DNA of 64,000 nt from Colwellia sp. MB02u-6 (GTDB taxonomy: Bacteria > Pseudomonadota > Gammaproteobacteria > Enterobacterales > Alteromonadaceae), in NCBI RefSeq assembly GCF_014077095.1, contig NZ_JACGVG010000029.1:153103-217102 (forward strand), written 5' to 3'. Of the stretch, positions 46,017 to 56,125 are shown one piece after another (within the stretch, counting starts at the first letter, position 1; each line of letters begins with the position of its first letter). The position numbers and the translations under genes are program-made. The notes below the pieces were generated by a model that worked only from the letters and a program-made list of their open reading frames with translations, was not told the DNA's origin and did not search any database.

Positions 46017-46115
46017 ATAAAGCCGTTTTAAGCGGCAAATTGCAGTTGGCAAAAATAAGTGAGGCACGAACAAAAAGCCAACTGTAATTTGTCCGACTTG
46101 AAAACCCTTGTTAGG
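46017..46115 (-). repeat. attC site of cassette 2a, altered terminal box
   Basis: Minus-strand CCTAACAAGGGTT to CGGCTTTATGC. The terminal box has CTTTAT in place of CGTTAT, so the G before the crossover TT is lost. Inner boxes CAGTTGGC and GCCAACTG pair well. Confidence 0.75.
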
Positions 46116-46116
46116 T

Positions 46117-46650
46117 TTACTTTAATACCAAGTCCAGTTGATACTTTTTATTAAACTCATTAATAGCACCTGACCGTAAATTACTTTTACTGTCAAAACA
46201 AAAGCGATTTTCAGAACATTCCAAAGTGGTAATCGGATCAATATCGTGAATGCCTCTAAACGAGAAAACGCTAGTACAACTTATAGGCTCTTTAGTTGAA
46301 GAACCTATGCAAACAAAAGCCATTACGGGTTTCCATTTACAAATGGTAGAAGGATCCAACTCTTTTAAAGGTACTTTAATCGAATGTGATTCATCAATAA
46401 TTGTCGGTTGATAATTGACTTCATATTGTTGAGCAACGTCTTTTCCTAGTGCTATATGATAATTAGTGCATTGGTTTATTTGTGAGTGTGTTCTGTACTC
46501 AACCTTGATTTCATAAATGAGAGGATTTTCAATTTCCCCATGAATATCAATAAATAGTTCGTCAGGATTAGCGTATTGAGCTAAACCTACTTTTGATGAG
46601 CAACCAGAGATTACAACAAAGAGTAATGTGATGAAAATGAACCTATCCAT
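46117..46650 (-). CDS. Cassette 2a: lipoprotein of unknown function
   Basis: 177 aa with lipoprotein signal MDRFIFITLLFVVISGCSSK (lipobox ISGC). The mature part has six or more Cys in a beta-rich chain (INQCTNYHIALG, STICKWKPVMAFVCIG, PISCTSVFSF, LECSENRFCFD), so disulfides in the periplasm are likely. No family recognised. First cassette behind the array 2 leader; its start is 12 bases from the leader boundary. Confidence 0.7.
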   Translation of the reverse strand: MDRFIFITLLFVVISGCSSKVGLAQYANPDELFIDIHGEIENPLIYEIKVEYRTHSQINQCTNYHIALGKDVAQQYEVNYQPTIIDESHSIKVPLKELDPSTICKWKPVMAFVCIGSSTKEPISCTSVFSFRGIHDIDPITTLECSENRFCFDSKSNLRSGAINEFNKKYQLDLVLK

Positions 46651-46661
46651 GGTAAACCTAA

Positions 46662-46810
46662 CAGCTTATTATGGAGACTTATTAGTAGTGTCTGCTCCAT
46701 AATTTTGATTAATTATCACTTAATATCCCACAATTTCAACAAATTAGAAAGACTAAGTTATGCAAAAACTTTGTATGTCAGGATATTACTGAGAAGTCTC
46801 AGTAATATCC
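46662..46810 (-). promoter_or_regulatory. attI-like leader of cassette array 2 (no integrase attached)
   Basis: Read on the minus strand, it starts with the perfect palindrome GGATATTACTGAGA / TCTCAGTAATATCC (46781-46810) and ends CTCCATAATAAGCTG at the G^TTAGGT junction (46662/46661). It aligns end to end with the intI-linked attI at 58836-58983 and has nearly the same length (149 against 148); the central block TATTAAGTGATAATTAAT is identical. A degraded second palindrome at 46879-46903 mirrors the one at 58735-58754, so homology extends toward where an integrase should be, but none is there. Confidence 0.75.
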
Positions 46811-46961
46811 AAAATAAGATGCTTTATTATTATCTTTACTTTCAACCAACCTACTCTAAGCTATTGTATTTTAATGTTATTACTAGGTATTTCCAGTAAT
46901 ATTATTCTTATGATTCATTAAAAAAATATGGAAAATTTTTAAGTTGATTTCTGATTTGCAT

Positions 46962-47808
46962 ACCAAGAAGACGGTAGATGTTGTAATTTATATGTAGTTT
47001 TTGATGTTTTAAGAAAAGAAATATACGAAGAATTGATCATACTATCGTGCCTACATATAAATGTTCCCGTAAATTTGAAGAATGTAGTGAACGCATACAT
47101 TACTATTCTCACTATGGTGCTAAGTTACCAGAGCAAATAGAGTGCGAACTTCGGGTTAAAGGAATTCCCAACTCAAACATTGAAAAACATAATTAAAAAT
47201 CCAACAAGCAACGTTTATCACATTTTTTAAAAGTCCTGTCAGCTACCCTAAGTACTTACCCTGTATATCTAAGTAGTGGTGAATCTGCCCATAGAAAAAT
47301 GATTAAGTCAGAGGGGATCGTAGCGCTGTGCAATCTAACAAAAAGCGAACACATTCTAAATACTCTTTTTGCAAAAAACATTCAAATTCGAACAACACAA
47401 GATATGTGGAGAACCTTATTAACTCCACCAGAAACTTCAAACTTAATGTTTCTGTTTAAGCATGCATGTTTGAGTTAAATGTCAAATTGGGTATCTTGGT
47501 TAGATCAGCCTGAATCTCAAGATAAAGAGTTAGCACTAATATTGCTGGGTTTTAAAAAATTCATGACTGTAGAAGAAAGCAGAAAACTAACGGAATCATT
47601 ACAGAGCTAGCATCAAGTCCCTTACCTAACAGTGATGGTTCAACATCAAGTTTTTTAGATAGAATATTAGCTAATATTTTAGACCAAACAGCTGAAGCAT
47701 TAGTTGTTATCTCTTATACTAAATAATACGTTTGGTATTGCTAATCTAAGCCATCCTGAAGGAGCTATTCCTAAAGGCTCACTTATTAGAATAAATGTAA
47801 AAAAATAG
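46962..47808 (+). pseudogene. Decayed genes of unknown family, including a repeat shared with 56679
   Basis: Several coding-like blocks in different frames with stops between: FAYQEDGRCCNLYVVFDVLRK (start near 46955), then TYKCSRKFEECSERIHYYSH ... LRVKGIPNSNIEKHN, then STYPVYLSSGESAHRKMIKS ... NLMFLFKHACLS (to 47478), then MSNWVSWLDQPESQDKELAL, and a last block ending at 47808. The first 100 bases (46962-47061) recur at 56679-56778. No family recognised. 47809-48066 shows nothing further. Confidence 0.4.
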
Positions 47809-48066
47809 AGTTGAACAAAAGTAGCTATATTTACAAGACCATCCTGATACAACCATTAAACATCGATTGGAGTTCTTTCGTGTCACGACACCGTATTCGT
47901 CTATTAGAGAACAATACTGGCTGTACCCCTTTAAAAAATAATAAAATGAGACCAGTCTGATTTTTTATGTGAATAAAAAAATATAGACCAATAAAGCGCT
48001 TGCTGCAGATAGTTAACATACTGCTTATGGGCGCCTTGATATAGTTAGTAGCTTGTGTGAAAAATT

Positions 48067-49050
48067 TTAAATTGTTTCAATAGCCTTTCTTTTATCTACC
48101 ATATTTCGCATATCATATCGTTTTGTAGTGGCAGGATTTGAATGCCCAAGAAGTTCTTGAACCAAAAATATATCTACCCCTTTTCTTAACAAATCTGTCC
48201 CAAAAGTCCGTCGTAAATCGTGTGGACTAAAGGTCTGTACGAGTGCTATTTTAATGCACTTCTGTAAAATATATCTCACCCCTGAATGTGATAAAGGTTC
48301 ATTTTCTTTTAACTCGCCTGACCGCCAAACGCGACAAACAAAATACCCTTTATACTCGCCTCTGACTTCTCTGATCCATTTAATTAAGCAGGCAAATGCT
48401 TCTGTGCCGAGTGGGATTTCGCGCTCTTTATCACCCTTTCCAATGGGTGTTAATACCTTATTAATAACATCAACATCACGAGGGTATTGTAAATCACACA
48501 ATTCATTTAGCCTTAATCCGCATTTTAAGAACAGATATAATATTGTTTTATCACGCACCCCTACTGTTGAGTTATCAATTATATTAAACAAGCTATGTTG
48601 ATCTTCAGCGGATACAGCTCTAGCTTTTGTAAGGCGTTTTCCTTTGGCGTTTTTTATTTCACCAATTTCATCGTATGTTTCTCTTGTCACCTTGTTGATC
48701 GGTTCAACTTTACTGATTTTCATTGCTTTGTTGAGCACGCCTTTTACAGCATTGATATAAAGATTGACCGTAGCAGGCTGTAGTTTTCGTCCGATTGAAA
48801 GATGTCGTTGATAATCTACAATGTCGGAATATTCAACAGTAGACCACTTAATCTCTTGTGGAGAAATTTTAGGTTTTCCTAAGTACCATTTTGAAAAAGA
48901 GAAAAGTGCCTTTAATATTGTAGACTGGCTATTTATGGAACCAAGACTTTTTAAATACATAACTACTGGATCTCGATTATTATCAATTGCATAGATATAG
49001 CTTTTGCCCCTCCCCTGTGTTTTAGGAGTAATCATTTTTGTACTTAACAT
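48067..49050 (-). CDS. Tyrosine recombinase (XerC/D-like phage integrase family)
   Basis: 327 aa. N-terminal core-binding region (YLKSLGSINSQSTILKALFSFSKWY ... PATVNLYINAVKGVLNKAM), then the catalytic domain with Arg in CGLRLNELCDLQYP, Lys in GKGDKEREIPLG, HDLRRTF (His-x-x-Arg), LGHSNPATTKRY with the nucleophile Tyr. All active-site residues are present. It lacks the integron-integrase insertion, so it is not IntI. It lies alone between array 2 and an IS remnant; it may have moved a lost element. Confidence 0.9.
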   Translation of the reverse strand: MLSTKMITPKTQGRGKSYIYAIDNNRDPVVMYLKSLGSINSQSTILKALFSFSKWYLGKPKISPQEIKWSTVEYSDIVDYQRHLSIGRKLQPATVNLYINAVKGVLNKAMKISKVEPINKVTRETYDEIGEIKNAKGKRLTKARAVSAEDQHSLFNIIDNSTVGVRDKTILYLFLKCGLRLNELCDLQYPRDVDVINKVLTPIGKGDKEREIPLGTEAFACLIKWIREVRGEYKGYFVCRVWRSGELKENEPLSHSGVRYILQKCIKIALVQTFSPHDLRRTFGTDLLRKGVDIFLVQELLGHSNPATTKRYDMRNMVDKRKAIETI

Positions 49051-49804
49051 ATATTCCTGAATAACTTTATTGTTGTAAATCTAGTATGGGGTCAATCTTT
49101 ATTTGCGCAACAATGCCACTTATCGTCTTGTGGGAATTTGCATTGCTTGGGCGTAAAATTCACATAACGTCATAAATTCCGAATTATATCCAAGCGAAAG
49201 TTAAATAGCATTATATAACCCCCGCAATAATTCGCACTAAAGACCACGAGTACCAAATAAAATTCGCTTGCGGTATTTTTATATTTATAGGAATGGGGAT
49301 GTGACTAATATACGACTTTACAGATTCGATAAATCTATCACTGACCAACTTGGCCAACAACACTGCCGATCCTATTTTTTGAGCGTCTTCAAATTCAATG
49401 TGTATTTAATTTTTTTCAATATTAGCAATATATAGACAATTAAACCACGGTGACACTAGTGTTTACTAAAAATTAAGAAATAATACTTAAATTGAACAAC
49501 TATCCGCTACACACTCGTAAAAACGGCAGTTACTGTGGCAAATAACTATTTACTACAGTAACATTTTTACTTTCATGTGTCGTGAATTCTCATACACTAA
49601 AATTCAAACAGCGCACTACTTCATACAGAAAAATTTGCCTTATAAGAAAATGATAATTTATTATTTTTTTAACTTTATTGGAGAAGAGATTTTTAAGAGG
49701 GAAATATTTGACGTATGTACTGGAGTGCTATCTTCAAGAAAGTGGCTTTAAGCAGTATTTATATACTAATGATGTTTGGGTAATTGTAGTGGCATAGTTA
49801 AAGT
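49051..49804. other. Gene-free AT-rich stretch
   Basis: No supported gene. Frames are short and closed; part of the right end may be the lost front half of the IS3 element that follows, but I could not recognise it. Confidence 0.5.
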
Positions 49805-50342
49805 TCGAAACGACTAAAGTGTTTGTTGCTGATATCACTTATATTTGGACAGCTGAAGGTTGGCTCTATTTAGCAGTTTTTATCGACTTATACGCTCGCA
49901 AAGTTGTTGGCTGGAGTATGGGTTGGAGAATGAAAGCGCAGCTTGTTTGTGATGTGTTAATAATGGCTATTTGGCAAATAAGTCCTAAGAAAGGACTTAT
50001 TGTTTATTCCGATCAAGGTGTTCAATATGCAAGCCACCAGTACCAGAAATTACTTAATAACAATGGCTTTATTTGCAGTATGAGTAAAAAAGGCTGCCGT
50101 TGAGATAATGCCGTTGCTGAAAGTTTCTTTGGTAGCCTAAAGTAAGAGCGTGTTCATTGGAGAAATTATGAAACACGCTATGAAGCGCAACAAGATATAA
50201 TGAATTACATAACCATGTGGTACAACAGTAACCGACTACCCTCTTACTTAGGGTATCAAAGCCCTAACGATTTTGAATTGAAAATTAATGAGTTAGATAA
50301 AGTAGCTTAATTAAGGTAACTGAATTTACTTGACCAGGTCAC
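49805..50342 (+). pseudogene. IS3-family transposase OrfB, 3' half, with nonsense codons
   Basis: Reads FETTKVFVADITYIWTAEGWLYLAVFIDLYARKVVGWSM and on through IVYSDQGVQYASHQYQKLL (second Asp). After this comes GCR, a TGA in place of Trp, DNAVAESFFGSLK (Glu), a TAA in place of Gln, and ERVHWRNYETRYEAQQDIMNYITMWYNSNRLPSYLGYQSPNDFE to a stop at 50310. It ends near TACTTGACCAGGTCAC (50326-50341), which looks like the IS terminal repeat. The left end and OrfA are missing. 50343-50657 holds no gene. Confidence 0.8.
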
Positions 50343-50657
50343 AGCCTTTATTTCTACTACAGTATTTGTCGAATTGTCTACATAGCGCCCTATTCTCTGC
50401 GTTATTCTTAATTAAATTTACTTATAGGTTTATCAATAATAACGCTGAACGTTAAGTACAACTACATCAGTAATCATGAGACGGTTTGGCTAGGGTAGAC
50501 TATTGCAAGTTACTTTGTTGATTGTTAATTATCAAATTCATGAGCCTGCTAAGTAGTTTAATAATTTTATTGGTCAAAACATCCTTTTTGTGACGCTAGT
50601 TATTCATTGATGAAGCAATTTTTAGGGGCTGTAATACTACCCGCCAAATACATAACT

Positions 50658-51929
50658 TTATATCGTATTAGAGTTTAAAGACAAGAACCAATTACAAAGC
50701 AACAACATACCTTCTTTTACTTTCGCATATTCGAGTTCTTTTTTATCATCAAAAAGTATCTGAGAACCATCAAAATCAACAAATGCCAATCGGGTAGTTA
50801 AGCTATCAGCTGGCATACCAAAAGCGCTACCAGGCAAAAGTGCAACTCCCGTTTCTTCCATTAATACAGAAGTGAGTTGCTCACTGGTTTCAATGCCTCG
50901 CTCTTTCATTTTGTTAGCGAAAACTGAAAAGTCAGGGAACAGGTAAAAACCACCTTCTGCAGCATGAACTTTCACACCAATTTCATGCAATCTTTTTGTA
51001 CAGAAAAGACTAATTTCAGATAGCAGCTCAATCTGCTTAGATAAGAAAATGTCTGTCTTACTAGAGATAGCGTAAGCTTTTGTTGCGGCAATTTGAATTG
51101 GGCTTGGTGCACATGAATAAGTCTCAGAAGCGACACCAATAACCGTCGAAAGTAAATTTTCAAGCTCTGGGGGAATATGCATAAAACCTAAGCGCCAACC
51201 TCCAGCACCACACCACTTAGAAATACCCGATGAGACAATACTCCCTTCTGGGTAAAAATCGGCAATGGAACTGTAATTTTTTTCGTAACTCAACAGGCTA
51301 TAAATTTCGTCAGCAATAACAATAACATTATGTTTTCTCATGACTTGAGCAAGTGCAATTAACTGCTCAGTATTATAAGTTTGGCCCGTTGGGTTACTTG
51401 GGTAGTTAAGGACTAAAATCAAAGGAATGTCTGGATTTTCACGCTGAGCACAATGTTGATCCAATTGCTCAGGCGTAATATGCCATTTTTCAGTAAACGT
51501 TGTTGTTAGCCAGCTTACTTTATGGCCAGCGAGTTGTCCTTGTGGTTCATATGAAACCCAACTAGGAGCAGGCAGTAATATCTCTGCCTGTTCATATGCA
51601 GCCATGACACAAAACAATAAGATTTTACTTCCAGAGCCAACAATTATATTTTCAGATTTCCAATTTTTCCCTTCTTTTTCTTTATGGAAGTTAGCGATAG
51701 CCTCTCTAAGCGGCACATGCCCTTGAACACTCATATATTCTTTTCTGTAGGCGGCATTAGCCAATTCTTTTGTAATTTCTAAAGGAACTGGGAAGGGACT
51801 TTGACCAAAGCCAAATTTGAAAACAGGTTGATAATTTTCCGCTCTAGAAAGTGATAGTTGATTGACATGTAATGTTTCTGAATGCTTATTTTTTCTTAAG
51901 TATTGACTAACTGGTGTAAATGTTTTCAT
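50658..51929 (-). CDS. PLP-dependent aminotransferase, class I/II
   Basis: 423 aa fold-type I aminotransferase of the AspC/aromatic group. Evidence: FKFGFGQSPFPVP opening, IIVGSGSKILLFC, ILLPAPSWVSYEPQGQLAG, LILVLNYPSNPTGQTY (Asn-Pro), VIVIADEIYSLLSY (Asp/Tyr) and the PLP lysine in SSGISKWCGAGGWRLGFMH. The late Arg region reads LTTRLAFVDFDG. Substrate unknown. Divergent from an RpiR regulator, a common layout for regulator and target, and not far from a TonB receptor. Confidence 0.92.
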   Translation of the reverse strand: MKTFTPVSQYLRKNKHSETLHVNQLSLSRAENYQPVFKFGFGQSPFPVPLEITKELANAAYRKEYMSVQGHVPLREAIANFHKEKEGKNWKSENIIVGSGSKILLFCVMAAYEQAEILLPAPSWVSYEPQGQLAGHKVSWLTTTFTEKWHITPEQLDQHCAQRENPDIPLILVLNYPSNPTGQTYNTEQLIALAQVMRKHNVIVIADEIYSLLSYEKNYSSIADFYPEGSIVSSGISKWCGAGGWRLGFMHIPPELENLLSTVIGVASETYSCAPSPIQIAATKAYAISSKTDIFLSKQIELLSEISLFCTKRLHEIGVKVHAAEGGFYLFPDFSVFANKMKERGIETSEQLTSVLMEETGVALLPGSAFGMPADSLTTRLAFVDFDGSQILFDDKKELEYAKVKEGMLLLCNWFLSLNSNTI

Positions 51930-52023
51930 GGTAGTCTGAGCCTATATGGTTTCAAAAAATGTTTAATTAGGTATGAACTTAATTTAGCTAATTTATTGAT
52001 GAAAACAATGGGAATAACAAAAT

Positions 52024-52039
52024 AAAAATATATTTTCAT
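52024..52039. promoter_or_regulatory. Candidate operator between the aminotransferase and RpiR genes
   Basis: TAAAAATATATTTTCA, one base away from the perfect 16-base palindrome TGAAAATATATTTTCA found at 56110-56125 upstream of the TonB receptor. It lies about 95 bases from the aminotransferase start and about 140 from the regulator start. AT-rich palindromes can arise by chance, so confidence is modest. Confidence 0.4.
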
Positions 52040-52177
52040 TTTCTTGTTTTAAATGGCTTTTTTGTCTCTGAAAGGCTTTATTTGAAAAGTTTTAAAATCG
52101 ATCATTTAATCTTATTTCATGAACTTCAAATGAACTTTACTCAACAAAAGTAGATAATTGTAAGAGGATCGTAATAG

Positions 52178-53068
52178 ATGAATTTTCCACCAAGTAACTT
52201 TGAAGAGCTTCGTCAAATCGTTATTTTACTCCGTCAAGGTGATTTAGAACTACCAATAGGTAGAAAAATATTACATGGCTTGGAACTGATGATTAATAAT
52301 CCTGAAATGGTTGCAACCAGTAACATCGTTGAATTGTCTAAATGGGCCTTATTAAGTCCGGCATCAATTACGCGCTTATCTAAATTATTGGGTTTTCAGG
52401 GCTTTAATAAATTTAAAATTATATTCAAACAAAAAAGTAAGTTACCTAATGATTTTTATAGCGATCGAGTCAAACGGCTTCTTGATAATAAGTCAACTTC
52501 CGCAAAAGAGTTGCTAACACAACAATTAACAATAATTAAAAATAGTATAGAGCGCTGTATTGAAAATACCCATGAAGCTGAGCTGGTATTAGCCAGCTCC
52601 TTGCTTGCAAAGAAACATAGAATTTTTATTTTTGGTCATAGACAATCGTCAGCTATCGCCAACGTTTTGAGGTATGGTTTAGCATTAATAAGGCCTAATG
52701 TTCAAATGCTGGTACAAGCAGACCATGGTGTAGCGATTGCACTTGGGCAATTAAAAAAAGAAGATTTATTAGTTGTTATTGGCTCATCACCCTATTCAAA
52801 TATAACGGTAAAAATTGCCACGCTTGCACATCAGCAGGGTTGTCAGATTCTGGCTATAACTGATTCTAAATTATCTCCTTTTATGGAGTATGCAGCTGTT
52901 GCTCTTCAAATTCCGACGGAAGGACAGTTTTATACAAATAGCACGGTGACAAGTACGTTTATTATTGAGGGTTTGTTATGTTTGACTGCAACACAATTAG
53001 GGCAAGTAGCAGTAAATAACTTACAAAGGCATGAGGTTCTTTTAAGTCATTTAAATGAAGCAACATAA
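52178..53068 (+). CDS. RpiR/MurR-family transcriptional regulator (HTH + SIS domain)
   Basis: 296 aa. N-terminal HTH_6 domain (IVELSKWALLSPASITRLSKLLGFQGFNKFKIIFK) and C-terminal SIS sugar-phosphate-binding domain (HRIFIFGHRQSSAIANVLRYGLALI ... KKEDLLVVIGSSPYSNITVKIATLAHQQGCQILAITD). Such proteins sense phosphosugars or amino-sugar derivatives. Likely controls the divergent aminotransferase and possibly the convergent TonB receptor. AGAGGA ribosome site before the ATG. Confidence 0.93.
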   Translation: MNFPPSNFEELRQIVILLRQGDLELPIGRKILHGLELMINNPEMVATSNIVELSKWALLSPASITRLSKLLGFQGFNKFKIIFKQKSKLPNDFYSDRVKRLLDNKSTSAKELLTQQLTIIKNSIERCIENTHEAELVLASSLLAKKHRIFIFGHRQSSAIANVLRYGLALIRPNVQMLVQADHGVAIALGQLKKEDLLVVIGSSPYSNITVKIATLAHQQGCQILAITDSKLSPFMEYAAVALQIPTEGQFYTNSTVTSTFIIEGLLCLTATQLGQVAVNNLQRHEVLLSHLNEAT

Positions 53069-53207
53069 GTACAGAAACTAAATAGCCATATTGGTATAAA
53101 CCCAAATGATGACAATGTATATTCAATATGTTTTTTGAAAGTGTTGAAGATATATAAAGGGCTGATTATTACTAAAGAATTTTCAGCGGCTATAATTCAT
53201 CACACAT

Positions 53208-53246
53208 AAAAAAAGAGCTGCTACACAAAGTGCAACAGCTCTTTTG
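53208..53246. terminator. Bidirectional terminator between the regulator and the TonB receptor
   Basis: AAAAGAGCTG ... CAGCTCTTTT stem with A run on the left and T run on the right, between two convergent genes. It can end both transcripts. Confidence 0.85.
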
Positions 53247-53261
53247 TCATATACTTATAAT

Positions 53262-55736
53262 TTAAAAAGCATAAGAAAGACCTAAGTACCAGCTACCACC
53301 TTCATAATTTGCTGCACTTCTACGCGGGTATTGAAGACCAACACTTTGACGGTTAGCATTCGGTGCATCAATTTCACCAATAAATGAATCAAGGATGTTA
53401 GAAGCGCCTAGCTTAACAATCATTGCATCGCTTACTTGGTAACTTAATTCTGCATCAAGATAAATAATTGAATCAATTTCAGCACTTTGACTACCTGAAG
53501 AAATTCCACCACTTCCATCATCTGATCCTGAGATAGTGCCACGTTCATCGAAATGTGAGCCATAATAGTTAGCACGTACCATTAAGTTCCAATCATCAGC
53601 TATTGCAGTATTTGTTGTTAATACAAAGCGTGAGTTAGGAAAGTTATTTTCAATATCTTCAATAGTAGATTCTGAAACAGGTGCGTTACCATTAACTTCT
53701 CGAACATTAACAACATCAATTTTGTTATAACCATAAGCAAATGCAATGTCTGTAGAAATAGAGTTACTCCAATCAAATGTGCTTGAAACAACTAAATCGA
53801 TACCTGAATGTTCAACATCGAGTACATTAGTATAAAAAGATACTGAGCCAAATCGAGGGTCGTCAACGGCAATATTACCCGTGCGGTAAATGCGGTCGTC
53901 TACTTCTATTTTATAAAAATCAAGCGTTAGGTTAGTGTTGTCACCTAAATTAGATGAAATGCCAAAACTGTAGTTAGTTGAGGTTTCTTCTTTTAGTTTT
54001 TGTCCTCCAAGCTCAATAGCTAAAGCTGATGTTGCAGGGATCAAGCCTTCTTCAACTTGGGCACCTGTGACGCCATCAAATGTTGTAATAGTAGTACTTA
54101 CATTCGCTTGACCTGGCGTTGGCGCATGAAAACCTGTTGAAACGGCTGCGCGTAACGATACATCATCAGTAACACTGTAATTACCCGCGATCTTCCAGTT
54201 GGCTGTGCTACCAAAATCAGAAAAATCTTCATAGCGTAATGCATATTGCATCAATAATTCATCAGTAACATCATGTTCTACATCAACATATACTGAATAG
54301 TTATCACGGGAAAAAGAACCGGCACTTTTAGCTTCAATACCGCGCATACCACTCACGCCACCATTAGGTTGACCGTCTGCATCAGAATATGAATTTAACT
54401 CACCTGCGATACTAGTGTAAGTTTCTTCTCGCCATTCAGCACCGTACGCAACATTAAAGTTATCGCCAACAGGAAGAGAGAAGTCAGCATTTATGTTGAT
54501 CTCTTCTTGTTTATAACCACCGGTATTAAAATTCATTTGAGGAATCTCTAAATCAGTGGTTAATCCTAAGCCAGGATTAATACTGTTATTTAAGAAATAA
54601 TTTAATTCGTTTGAACCCTTACTGATACTGAAATCGTAAGAAGTATCATTCTCAAGTTCTCCTTTTAACCCAATAATCGCACTATAATCTGTTTGTTCAC
54701 CATCAAGATAAGGAGTAAAACCAACTTGTGCAATGTTGCCAGTATAGCCTAGCTCCTCTAATGCAGAAATAGCTGAGTTTGCACTTTTACCTATTGAAGG
54801 AATTGCTGGGTTACGATAGAAAAATCTATAACGGCCTGATGTATCGGCATAGCTGAAACGACCATAAAGCTCTTTATTGCCATCAAGCTCCACACCAGTA
54901 TTTAAAAACATACGCAATGCTGAAGTCTCAGGACGTCCCCATGTTTGTGTAAATGGCGCATCACCAAATGGCGAATCCGCACCTACGCCTTTAACTCCAT
55001 TATTTAGCAACTCTTGTGCGTCAGCGCGAATTACACCACGCGATAAAGCATCATTATCAACATACTCTAAACTTATATTTGCAAAGCCATCTTCACCAAT
55101 TGCTAAACCTTTGTTAACAGCCAATTTAATATTTGACTCACCGTCATAATGCTGGCCGTACTGAAGTTCAACAGCACCGCCTTCTGAAGCATCTTTGGTA
55201 ACAAAGTTAATAACACCGGCAATAGCATCAGAACCATATTGCGATGCTGCTCCATCACGAAGAACTTCAACGCGTTTTAATGCAATTGCTGGGATCATTC
55301 CTACGTCAGGAGCATGAGCACCATTACCTGCGGCAGGTGCAAAAAATTGTACTAATGCTGAACGATGGCGCCTTTTGCCATCAACTAGCACTAAAGTTTG
55401 ATCCGATGATGTACCACGAAGCGAAGTTGGTCTTACAAAGGCACTACCATCACCCGTTGCTGGCGAAGCTGTATAACTTGGAATTAATGCCTTCAAGTTA
55501 TCTGTCATATCTGCAGTGCCGCCAACAGCATTTAAATCTTTTGATGAAATTAAATCCACAGGTACAGGTGAGTCTGCAACTGATCGTTGTTTCATGCTAC
55601 GAGAACCGATTATTGAAATTTGTTCAACATCGTCTTTTTTTACTTCTTCTGCAGCATAAGCCATTGCTGTATGACTAGCAGAACCGATAATCAATGGCAA
55701 TAATGCTAGTTTGAAAGTGCGTTTTTTGTTTATCAT
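53262..55736 (-). CDS. TonB-dependent outer-membrane receptor
   Basis: 824 aa. The signal peptide ends near SHTAMAYA, then TonB-box-like VEQISIIGSRSMKQRS, plug domain (PVPVDLISSKDLNAVGGTADMTDNLKALIPS ... TSLRGTSSDQTLVLVDGKRRHRSALV ... LKRVEVLRDGAASQYGSDAIAGVINFVTK) and a 22-strand barrel ending WYLGLSYAF with the required C-terminal Phe. The plug sequence RDGAASQYGSDAIAGVIN is typical of marine receptors for oligosaccharides or peptides rather than siderophores. Ligand unknown; context suggests an amino-sugar or amino-acid-like compound. Confidence 0.93.
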   Translation of the reverse strand: MINKKRTFKLALLPLIIGSASHTAMAYAAEEVKKDDVEQISIIGSRSMKQRSVADSPVPVDLISSKDLNAVGGTADMTDNLKALIPSYTASPATGDGSAFVRPTSLRGTSSDQTLVLVDGKRRHRSALVQFFAPAAGNGAHAPDVGMIPAIALKRVEVLRDGAASQYGSDAIAGVINFVTKDASEGGAVELQYGQHYDGESNIKLAVNKGLAIGEDGFANISLEYVDNDALSRGVIRADAQELLNNGVKGVGADSPFGDAPFTQTWGRPETSALRMFLNTGVELDGNKELYGRFSYADTSGRYRFFYRNPAIPSIGKSANSAISALEELGYTGNIAQVGFTPYLDGEQTDYSAIIGLKGELENDTSYDFSISKGSNELNYFLNNSINPGLGLTTDLEIPQMNFNTGGYKQEEININADFSLPVGDNFNVAYGAEWREETYTSIAGELNSYSDADGQPNGGVSGMRGIEAKSAGSFSRDNYSVYVDVEHDVTDELLMQYALRYEDFSDFGSTANWKIAGNYSVTDDVSLRAAVSTGFHAPTPGQANVSTTITTFDGVTGAQVEEGLIPATSALAIELGGQKLKEETSTNYSFGISSNLGDNTNLTLDFYKIEVDDRIYRTGNIAVDDPRFGSVSFYTNVLDVEHSGIDLVVSSTFDWSNSISTDIAFAYGYNKIDVVNVREVNGNAPVSESTIEDIENNFPNSRFVLTTNTAIADDWNLMVRANYYGSHFDERGTISGSDDGSGGISSGSQSAEIDSIIYLDAELSYQVSDAMIVKLGASNILDSFIGEIDAPNANRQSVGLQYPRRSAANYEGGSWYLGLSYAF

Positions 55737-56109
55737 AATTATCTCTTTTAACGTTTTTTATAATTATTAATATCATCTAATATGTCGTTTTTAAGCAAAA
55801 AATAAACATTCAATTAATGATACTAGTTAATGCCTTTTTTAATATAGGTATCTTTTGCGTTCAAATTAGAGCTTTTACAATACCTAATTTATCTAACTAT
55901 TCAGAAAAAGAAAGTGACTGATCGACTCTACACTATGTTTATTAACTCTACACTATGTTTATTAACTAACTCAGTTGTTGTCTCAATTATTAAAAAAATG
56001 CGAGTATTAATTCGATGGTTAGAGGTTAAGCACTTATAAAAAAACACTTATCTTTACCATAGCCTAGATTGAGCATTAATTTAAAAGAATGCAACTAGCT
56101 AAGGGTAAA

Positions 56110-56125
56110 TGAAAATATATTTTCA
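56110..56125. promoter_or_regulatory. Perfect palindrome upstream of the TonB receptor, shared with the RpiR promoter region
   Basis: TGAAAATATATTTTCA is self-complementary over 16 bases and nearly identical to 52024-52039. It is 374 bases upstream of the receptor start, rather far for an operator, unless the promoter is distant. Confidence 0.35.

Noticed and set aside
46976..46991. Another Ter-like stretch, ATGTTGTAATTTA
   Set aside because: It lies inside a dispersed repeat, lacks the C of the consensus, and its second copy (56679 repeat) has ATATTGTAA, so there is no sign of selection for Ter function.
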